Of a stretch of 64,000 nucleotides of DNA, positions 58,201-64,000 are shown one piece after another (positions within the stretch are counted from its first letter, which is position 1; each line of letters starts with the position of its first letter). The stretch lies in NCBI RefSeq assembly GCF_000004195.4, contig NC_030678.2, forward strand, positions 83,674,904 through 83,738,903, written 5' to 3'. The stretch comes from Xenopus tropicalis. Its lineage: Eukaryota > Chordata > Amphibia > Anura > Pipidae. The notes below the pieces were generated by a model. The model worked only from the letters and a program-made list of their open reading frames with translations, had not been told where the DNA came from and ran no database searches. The position numbers were made by a program, and so were the translations under genes.

Positions 58201-60469
58201 TTTAATATTTTAAGAATGTGTTAAATTTTAATGATATACTACAGAAAGGGCACATAAAAGTTTATCATTTCCATGCGTACATACCCAATGCAGTATAGAT
58301 CAGGAGGTTCCGAGTCTTGGCTAAGCCAGGTCTGCAAGCTTTCCCTGGGAGACTGTCCGTTCACATTGTATGTTCCAACAAAAAACCTGCATACAAAGCT
58401 AAATTTATGCACTGATAAAAGAAATAATGTACATACAAGCATCTGAAATATTTCAGTAATTAAATAAAATTTATAATTCAAATACCTGTTGAGGCTCTAG
58501 ATCAAAGCCAGGAAACCCAAAGCTATTCTGCTATTTTGCAGAACTACAGTTCCCAAAATTCTTCTCTTAACAAACCTAATTAGGATGTTGGTTTTATCTC
58601 TGGAGTAGTACCCCATGCCTATGTTTAATACAGAGTACAGTGGAAAATTAACAATTTACTCTGGATATTATTCCATAAGCGAATGTCCAGAAATTTGTTC
58701 TTCTAACTGCTGATTATCTAACTCTCCCACTACTAGTTTCCCAGTAATCTTTTAAATAGTTATACATTATTTGTTACATATGCCAGCAACAGCTAAGAGA
58801 AGAAAATTGAACAAATGCACATGGGACCTATGTGTGACATCACTCTCATGCACCTTGTGTGCCACAATGGATGACAATGGCAGTGCTATTGCCAGGGGTC
58901 TCATGGGACTAATAACATTTTACAATTAAAATTCCAACATACATTAGAATTTCAAGGTTTATGTTTATAGCTAAAATCACTATTGTTCATATACAATCTA
59001 TTTACAGAATGTCTATTTATGTTACAAGTGAAGTAATTTCCTATTAGAACTTTCAATTGTGTTCCTCATTTCCTCTGTTTTGTCCAAGAATTAGGTTATG
59101 AATTTGCTAGCTAAAGCATTACTATGATACTGTAGATCTGTCACAACTCAACTAATATTAAAACCCTCTGAAGTGTTGCAGTGCTTACATTTTATTTAAA
59201 AAGAATCAGTCAAAACTAGGGCAAATTTTTTTTCAATTTTCAGTTGAAAAGGATTTTCAGCCCTTTTTTATTATATAATTTAAGGAAATCATGTGACATG
59301 TTCATCAATTGTTCTAATAGCAAAACACTGCAGGGTACTGCTTATTCCTATACTGAACACAATAAAAATGTTGCGGTCACATACTAGATATCACTTACAT
59401 TTATTGGCACAATTACAGCATATAAGACTACTGTAGTATAGAATACATTTCAAGGTAAAGGCGTGGGACCTGTTGTCCAGAATGCTCGGGACCTGGGGAT
59501 TTCTGGACAAGGAATCTTTCTGTAATTTGAATTTCCATACCTAAATTGTTTAAATATTAATTAAACCCAATAGGATTGTTTTGCTACCAATATGGATTCA
59601 TTATATCTTAGTTGGAATCAAATACAAAGTACTGTTTCATTATAAAAGAGAAAAAATGTGAATTATTTAATTAAAATGAATTCTATGGGAGATGGCCTTT
59701 CTGTAATTACATTACATTACATTAACATTTATTTATAAAGCGCCAACATATTCCGCAGCGCTGTACAATAAGTGGGTTACATACATTGGACATACAGAGT
59801 AACATATAAAGCAATCAATAACCGATACAAGAGGTGAAGAGGGCCCTGCCCAAAAGAGCTTACAATTCAGAACTGATTTCCGTATAACAGATCCCATACC
59901 TGTAAAATACGAATAGAAAAGTCTAAAGGAACATGAAGGATTCTTTGCCTTGCAAGTTTACCTGTAATTCTGAATTGAAATGTAGGTGTCTTCATTCTTG
60001 AGAAGTTCAGATTTAATTAAATTGTCTCGCAGACCAAATTTAGTGAAAGGTACCATCTCTGCTTTGTTTGCTGAGAGTACATCTGCTGATCTCACCAGGT
60101 CTGTGAAAGTAGTCTTATTGTGTCTGCCATTGAAACATAGTGGTCATATTACAAAACGCCCAAATTTTAAAAAGTATTATCTGGTCCATTTATTGATCTA
60201 AAGGTTACAATTACAAAAATAAAAGGAATTATTGAAAATTTGCTAGCATACCAAGTAAATTGCACTCTGAGATTTTAACCATAAAGTTGTGTAAAAAAAA
60301 GGATACTGACAGACAATTCAAGTATTGCTGTAGCAGTAATGTGTGTTTGAACGCTTACCTGACAGACATCTGTGGGGACCGGGAGGGGTCAACTCTTTCA
60401 TTGGCTTTAATCCACTGCCCATTCATGGCCATTTTATCAGCTTCAAGATCTTTGAAGAGATAATGCAAT
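40173..60469 (-). CDS. inpp5b: Inositol polyphosphate 5-phosphatase B, 17 coding exons, N-terminus outside
   Basis: Exons on the minus strand: 60469-60359, 60090-59962, 58386-58285, 57142-57028, 54694-54578, 53919-53732, 52853-52742, 49440-49331, 47956-47821, 46709-46599, 45168-45003, 44418-44183, 43368-43255, 42943-42859, 42634-42507, 42341-42230, 40291-40173. They keep frame for 729 residues plus TGA. The enzyme removes the 5-phosphate of PI(4,5)P2 and related lipids on Golgi, endosome and ciliary membranes. Visible catalytic motifs: [40 protein letters not shown] and SDHKP. An ASH domain and a RhoGAP-like domain follow. The order of domains and the synteny with MTF1 favour INPP5B over its paralogue OCRL. 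The protein ends QFLQPEDP and lacks the CaaX box of the mammalian enzyme. The N-terminal PH region was not found. Confidence 0.95.
40320..40637. repeat. 155-bp tandem duplication in the INPP5B last intron
   Basis: Units start at 40320 and 40475 with GTGGGAAAGTTAAACATTTC and share TACCCAGTGACTGACAAAGC. The array abuts the polypyrimidine tract of the last exon. Confidence 0.9.
42230..42341 (-). CDS. inpp5b: INPP5B exon: RhoGAP-like domain
   Basis: Encodes [20 protein letters not shown] ... [11 protein letters not shown]. Acceptor TTTTGTTAAG, donor CTAG|GTAATT in phase 1. Confidence 0.94.
42507..42634 (-). CDS. inpp5b: INPP5B exon: RhoGAP-like domain
   Basis: Encodes [19 protein letters not shown] then [12 protein letters not shown]. 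Acceptor CTTGGCAG, donor GAG|GTAATT. Confidence 0.95.
42859..42943 (-). CDS. inpp5b: INPP5B exon: RhoGAP-like domain
   Basis: Encodes [23 protein letters not shown]. Acceptor AATTGCAG; the donor CTAC|GTATCC is a weak match to consensus, but frame and homology support it. Confidence 0.88.
43255..43368 (-). CDS. inpp5b: INPP5B exon: start of the RhoGAP-like domain
   Basis: Encodes [10 protein letters not shown] ... [26 protein letters not shown] is the conserved entry to the catalytically inactive RhoGAP-like domain. Acceptor CTTTGCAG, donor CAG|GTACAC. Confidence 0.96.
43509..43591. repeat. Short GGTGGCCATACA-family element
   Basis: Inverted ends GGTGCCCATACACGGGCAGA and TCTGCCCGTGTATGACCACC around 43 bp. 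It lies upstream of an INPP5B exon in the intron. Confidence 0.7.
43668..43999. mobile_element. Palindromic miniature element (TACAGGTATAGG)
   Basis: Ends TACAGGTATAGGACCCGTTA and its inverse ATACCTGTA. Most of its 330 bp pairs with itself. Relatives lie at 59452-59904, 60800-61101 and 61615-61795. Confidence 0.8.
44183..44418 (-). CDS. inpp5b: INPP5B exon: ASH domain, second half
   Basis: Encodes [16 protein letters not shown] ... [16 protein letters not shown] ... [11 protein letters not shown]. The acceptor is preceded by a long T-run; donor TTG|GTAGGA. Confidence 0.96.
45003..45168 (-). CDS. inpp5b: INPP5B exon: ASH domain, first half
   Basis: Encodes [16 protein letters not shown] ... 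[15 protein letters not shown]. The beta-rich ASH fold binds Rab GTPases in this family. Acceptor TTTTTATAG, donor CCAG|GTAGTA. Confidence 0.95.
46599..46709 (-). CDS. inpp5b: INPP5B exon: phosphatase-ASH connector
   Basis: 37 codons, [18 protein letters not shown] ... ALSQRE. Acceptor TCCATGCAG, donor GAG|GTAGGT. Confidence 0.95.
47275..47424. repeat. GGGGAGATTAG element
   Basis: GGGGAGATTAG near both ends plus GTGCCATCCCACC and GGTGGGATGGCAC as inverted blocks. Same family as 63468-63775; a single end is seen at 51319-51341. Confidence 0.6.
47821..47956 (-). CDS. inpp5b: INPP5B exon with the PAWCDR and SDHKP motifs
   Basis: Encodes [16 protein letters not shown] ... [17 protein letters not shown]. 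The Asp and His of SDH complete the catalytic site. Acceptor CTAACACAG, donor GGG|GTAAGA. Confidence 0.97.
49197..49232. repeat. GATA microsatellite
   Basis: About nine ATAG units, 100 bp downstream of an INPP5B exon donor (minus-strand sense). Confidence 0.95.
49331..49440 (-). CDS. inpp5b: INPP5B exon next to tetranucleotide repeats
   Basis: Encodes [17 protein letters not shown] ... [16 protein letters not shown]. Acceptor AACCCTGCAG. The donor AAG|GTATGTATGTATGT is itself part of a GTAT microsatellite. Confidence 0.95.
50510..51138. mobile_element. Miniature element interrupted by another element
   Basis: The outer element, ending TTTCCTTCTCCTTTAAG, resembles those at 51430-51950 and 54107-54500 (shared CCCCAGGCTGGTGC-like and GGGTGCC words). 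It is split by the GGTGGCCATACA-family element below. Confidence 0.55.
50745..51112. mobile_element. GGTGGCCATACA-family element, longest copy
   Basis: Begins AAGGTGGCCAAGCGAGCGGA and ends CCCATGTATGGCCACCTT. It contains a long internal palindrome (GATTTAGTCGGATCGGGGAC against GTCCCTGATCCGACTAAATC). Confidence 0.75.
51631..51846. repeat. Three 72-bp tandem repeats
   Basis: Units start at 51631, 51703 and 51775 with GTGAAAATGC and include AGTTCAGCCTTACA. The period is a multiple of three, so both strands carry 24-residue repeat frames of about 135 codons. They sit inside a miniature element. Confidence 0.9.
52742..52853 (-). CDS. inpp5b: INPP5B exon with the WLGDLNYR motif
   Basis: Encodes [16 protein letters not shown] ... 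HKFDQ. The Asp and Asn of GDLN are active-site residues. Acceptor GTTTATAG, donor CAG|GTAAAT. Confidence 0.96.
53732..53919 (-). CDS. inpp5b: INPP5B exon with the NSHLAAH motif
   Basis: Encodes [15 protein letters not shown], then the NSHLAAH catalytic block and [16 protein letters not shown]. Acceptor TTCATGCAG, donor GA|GTAAGT in phase 2. Confidence 0.96.
54107..54500. mobile_element. Miniature element related to 50.5 and 51.4 kb
   Basis: Contains GTGCATGTGCAGTAGAGTGA, GGTACCCCAAGCTGGT and a TTTCCTTCTCCTTTAA end, as in the neighbours. It lies in an INPP5B intron. Confidence 0.5.
54578..54694 (-). CDS. inpp5b: INPP5B exon
   Basis: 39 codons, [15 protein letters not shown] ... [11 protein letters not shown]. 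Acceptor TTTTGGATAG, donor ATG|GTAAGT. Confidence 0.95.
54929..55830 (+). mobile_element. Possible solo LTR
   Basis: A 900-bp stretch of different composition begins TGTAGGGACCCATAGGG. Near its end it has AATAAACAAG (55680-55689), a polyadenylation-like signal, followed by Thr/Pro-type unique sequence. No second copy, primer-binding site or target duplication was found, so the boundaries and the call are weak. Confidence 0.3.
57028..57142 (-). CDS. inpp5b: INPP5B exon
   Basis: Encodes [15 protein letters not shown] ... EAKYAK; Glu of FQE is a conserved Mg-binding residue of the family. Acceptor CATTCCAG, donor AAG|GTACCT. Confidence 0.96.
57305..57575. repeat. GGTGGCCATACA-family element
   Basis: Starts AAGTGGCCATACATGTG and ends TGTGTATGGCCACCTTAAG. 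The middle differs from the other copies. Confidence 0.6.
58285..58386 (-). CDS. inpp5b: INPP5B exon: start of the 5-phosphatase domain
   Basis: Encodes [13 protein letters not shown] ... LYCIG. NVNGQ is the first conserved block of the catalytic fold. Acceptor TGTATGCAG, donor GG|GTATGT. Confidence 0.96.
59452..59904. mobile_element. Palindromic TACAGGTA-type element with an insertion
   Basis: Matches 43668-43999 except that it is interrupted at 59709-59868. Confidence 0.7.
59709..59868. mobile_element. Inserted retroposon tail
   Basis: Begins with an (ACATT)n end, then TTTATAAAGCGCCAACATAT and CCGCAGCGCTGTACAATA, sequence common at the 3' ends of vertebrate non-LTR retroposons, and ends at GCTTACAATT. 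AATT borders both sides. Confidence 0.55.
59962..60090 (-). CDS. inpp5b: INPP5B exon before the phosphatase domain
   Basis: Encodes [12 protein letters not shown] ... [14 protein letters not shown] ... YISIQNYR, clearly the INPP5B segment just before the catalytic domain. Donor ACAG|GTAAAC in phase 2. The acceptor is ambiguous: the better-looking CTTTCACAG ends at 60101 but breaks frame with the upstream exon, while GTGAG at 60091 keeps it. I chose the latter. Confidence 0.8.
60359..60469 (-). CDS. inpp5b: INPP5B exon (most upstream seen)
   Basis: Acceptor CTCAATAACAG, donor GTCAG|GTAAGC. Read in the only frame open throughout, it gives [12 protein letters not shown] ... [13 protein letters not shown], entered and left in phase 2. 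It belongs to the poorly conserved linker before the phosphatase domain, so the assignment rests on splice sites and frame. Confidence 0.65.
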
Positions 60470-60799
60470 CTGTTATTGAGTGGAAATTAAATAAAATCCA
60501 CACAAAATGATTAACAAACAGAGTGATTTTTTTGCAGTTATATTTTCTATAAATTCTTTTAAAGCACATTAAGGTGAATATTTTGCCTCGAGGTTACATG
60601 TTTTAGCTCATATTTTCAAGTTTCAGTGTGTTGCCGTTATTGAGTTTGTGCTGTCAGTAGGCTTTATCTGCTATATCTACTGTACATTCTTTTACATGCC
60701 GTACTATTTCGCTATAACTCCCTAAACCTGTTTGGGAGGTGGTAGGAGTATTTCAAAGACATCTGGAAGGCTGCAGATTGCCCATTTTGGTCTCTAGTG

Positions 60800-61101
60800 C
60801 AGTTATAGGACCTTTCATCTGCAAACCCATTATCCAGAAAGCTCAGAGTTACGGGAAAGCCATCCCCCACAGACTCCATTTTAATCAAATAATTCAAATT
60901 TTAAAAGATTATTTTCTTTTTTCTGTAATATTTATACAGTACCTTATTCTTGATCCCAACTAAGATTTAATTAATCCTTAGTGGAGGCACAGGGTAATAA
61001 CGTTTAAATGATTTTTATGTAGACTTATTCAAATTATGGAAAGATCTCTTATCTGGAAGACCCCAGGTCCCAATATTCTGAATAACAGGTCCCATACCTG
61101 T
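60800..61101. mobile_element. Palindromic TACAGGTA-type element, third copy
   Basis: Diverged match to 43668-43999. It ends CCCATACCTGTA. A fragment of a further copy follows at 61615-61795. Confidence 0.6.
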
Positions 61102-61799
61102 ATATCAAACTATTTCCTACATCTTAAACTATATTTAATATTTAGCCTATTTTTAATCCTTAATAGATACACTGGCATTCAGGCAATTATTTAAAGGGAA
61201 ACTCCAAAACTCCAACTCACAAAAACCCCTAATATTACTATTAATGTAATCTGTTCCTTCAAAAAGTATGAATAAATACCATTTTTACATGCTGAAATTA
61301 AAAACAGTTCTACCCTGCTTTCAAATGATGCAGAAAGAGAAGGAGGGACAAAAACATTGATGTTACAAATTGTAAAAACTTCTCCACAGCTTACAGGCAG
61401 CATGTAGGAACTACATAACCCACAATGCATTGCACTGTGATGTTCCTTTCCTTATTGACATCAGGTGTGCAGAGAATTGTGGAATTTCAAAAAGGCAGGC
61501 TGAGGGCAGTCGCCTACTGTTTCACTTGATTTGAGTCTCAAAGTAGTCAGCCAGATAAGCAGGAGAACAGGGGGCCATGGCTTCGGTAACGGTTCCAAAC
61601 CATATTATTACATTAGAAATCATGAAATAATGAATTAGGATTAATAAGGATTAAGTATAACTTAGTTGGAATCAAGTACAATGAACTGTTTTATTATTAC
61701 AGAAAAAAAGGAAATAATTTTTTAATATTTGAATTATTTTTATTAAAATGAAGTCTGGGGGATAAGGCCTTCCTGTAATTCAGAACTTTTTGAATATAT

Positions 61800-63467
61800 C
61801 TTGCAATACATTTTAACTGATGGCTACAAATAGCAGTTTAAATGTTCACTGCTCAGTAGTTGGCACACCAGTTTGTGGAATGATTTTCTCTTCTTTGCAT
61901 ATTAAAAAATGCCCCTTTAAAAATAAACAGCCATAATTATAATCCATTCAACCTTTGGTACCTTAATTGGAGCTGAAATATAACAGAATGCAAATGCAGT
62001 AGCCCAACAACTAATGGATAGACACAGGCTGGACACCCCTATAAATTATAAGGTATAATACAGTGCAAATTCAACCAGACTCAGGCCAGGTGCCTCTCAT
62101 GTTCCAGCTGCTGTACAGTTTAATAAATGTCTTGGGTCTGTTAGGGCACCTTAAATCAAAGCAAGGTCTCTGAAATATTAATATAATAATTGTAGCATTT
62201 TCTAGGTCCATTCTACAGGTGTGGTAAGAACCATGAGTGACATTTGACCCTTTTTATAAATGGTATTCAAGCTTCAGAAAACACAACCATTATACACATA
62301 CAGAGTAATTGTATATTATGTTTTTAATGTAAATAAAGTCCTTAGAACCCCCTTAAATAATTAGTGAAGTGATTTTGTAAATATCACCAGAGAAAGGAAA
62401 CAACTCCACATAGGTTAAAAAAAATGTAATCTTATGAATACAACATATTTAGTATTTTATAGTAAAAATATATAGCAATAAAGTACTATAGTTAGCGGTT
62501 TCCTGTATTAAAAGCAAAATGAAATGGTTAGCCCAGCATGAAAAGAAAGGCCATAAAATGTAAAGAATCTAGCATATGCATGTAAAAGATGTGAGGCATT
62601 TAAAGTATTTGCACTCATTAGCAATGTGGGCAGTGTTCTCTCCAGAAAATTGAGCCAGCAAAGAAAAATAATTAAATTATGTCTTGTCCACCTTTCCCAC
62701 CCTAACAGACCAGTTTTTAGAGAAGCTGATAGGACTCTAGCTTGCATGCACTTCTCAGGTCTGTTATTATCTATTGTTTCGATAGTCAGATCCATCAGAG
62801 CAGAAAATAAAGACAGATCTTTCTTTCAGTAGCAATGCAATTTACCAATAGCTTTAAACCACTGAACACTGTAATTAATGTATAGTAAAAAGTTCATTGG
62901 AACATTTTATTTTATCAGTTCCAAAAAACTATATTTTTGGGGTTGCATCCCCTTTAATAAAAAAAAAAAACCACTGAGTAAAAAGCTTTGTGCATAGGAA
63001 CATTGATCACCAGGGTGTGAACAAAGTAGGGTCAAAGTCCATTTGCATTATCAGCTACTACTAATCAGTAACCCAAAATATACATGTTGAAACAGGTAGT
63101 AACCAGAAAGGCCTCTCCTGTAACCTTCAAGCTACTGACGAACTACCACTTCCATTTGTCTCCTATGGAACCCTGGAAGTTGTAGCTCTATAGCTGTCAA
63201 AGGAATCTAATGAATTTCAATTTTCTCAACTGTTTACTATACATTTTTTTGCAAGAAAAATTCTTCTTTAATTTCTTATTGTTTATAGGGAAAAGATCCT
63301 CAGTATAAAAAAAACACGGAGGATCACAGGGGATTATTGAGCAATCCTCAATTAACTTAATGACAACAGAATTGCAATAGTTTGATCTCTCTTGCAAATA
63401 ATCAGAATGCCCTGTGTTCCATATCTTTAAAGCCCACAAGGTGCATTTTGGCTCATTTGGAATGCTT
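61800..63467. other. No gene seen
   Basis: A/T-rich sequence in the likely upstream part of the INPP5B gene. No exon with good splice sites and homology was found on the minus strand. Short frames on either strand look random. Confidence 0.4.
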
Positions 63468-63775
63468 TAGGGCTGTGGCAGACGGTAAGATTAGTCGGCG
63501 CTCGACAAATCTCCCTTGTTGCAGATGACTAATCTCCCCAATATGCCATCCCACCGGCCAGAATGTAAATCGCCGGTGGGATGGCATACGCGGCGCCAAA
63601 ATCGACAAAGTTTCCTCTCAAGGCAACTTCGGCGATTTTGCCAAATCGCTGTGCCGTGTATGCCATCCCACTGGCGATTTACATTTTAGCCGGTGGGATG
63701 GCATTTCAGGAGATTAGTCGCCCACGACAAAGGAGATTTGTTGCGTGGCGACTAATCTCCCCGTGTGCCACACCC
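63468..63775. mobile_element. GGGGAGATTAGTCGC element
   Basis: A 308-bp element of nested inverted repeats. GCCATCCCACCGGC and GCCGGTGGGATGGCAT recur, and its right end is GCGACTAATCTCCCCGTG. It is locally CpG-rich. Confidence 0.7.
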
Positions 63776-64000
63776 CGGAGGCCTTTATACAAACCTATAA
63801 AAAACCTTCGGCTTGAGGCCCTTCTGTTGTTGAACTGGCAAGGTTTTACTGCTGTGTTTTACAGACAGGCAGGGCCGCCATCAGAAATCACGGGGCCCCA
63901 CACAACAAAATTTTCTGGGCCCCCCTCCTGCCACGCCCCCAATGGCCCCTCCCCCAGTGACCCCTCCCATCAATACAAACAACACACAGACTTTGGTAAC

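Overview
This window is vertebrate genomic DNA, most probably from a Xenopus frog. It carries two neighbouring multi-exon genes, MTF1 and INPP5B, both on the minus strand and in the order they have on human chromosome 1p34. They sit in a background of short TTAA-flanked, hAT-like and palindromic DNA transposons, plus a DIRS-type retrotransposon, of the kinds abundant in Xenopus. I rebuilt the exons by hand from splice sites, frame continuity and recalled mammalian homologues; no alignment was run.

Layout. 1-950: flank with no gene seen. 955-6505: a nearly full-length DIRS-type tyrosine-recombinase retrotransposon on the plus strand, with inverted terminal repeats, an internal complementary region, a broken gag and a long RT-RNase H-recombinase frame. 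6510-9638: 3' flank and untranslated region of MTF1. 9639-26508: the complete MTF1 coding region, ten coding exons encoding 727 residues, six C2H2 fingers and a Cys-rich C-terminus. 26509-28110: MTF1 5' side, with a predicted non-coding exon and a CpG-rich promoter at about 28.02-28.11 kb that contains a palindromic CRE and a TCTCGCGA box. 28.1-40.17 kb: intergenic and INPP5B 3' flank, filled with repeats (a 278-bp palindrome, tRNA-Tyr-like repeats, a hAT element with 8-bp duplication, two back-to-back CpG-rich minisatellite elements, a 298-bp tandem duplication). 40173-60469: the last 17 coding exons of INPP5B (5-phosphatase, ASH and RhoGAP-like domains, 729 residues plus stop). Its N-terminal PH-domain part lies beyond the right edge or was not found. 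60.5-64 kb: repeats only.

The two genes are not an operon. MTF1 is a zinc-sensing transcription factor that drives metallothionein genes. INPP5B is a PI(4,5)P2/PI(3,4,5)P3 5-phosphatase of the OCRL family. Their adjacency reflects old synteny rather than a shared pathway. The observations most worth following are the DIRS element and its unexplained 590-codon second open frame, the loss of a CaaX C-terminus in INPP5B, a splice donor made from a tetranucleotide microsatellite, and the tRNA-Tyr-derived repeats.
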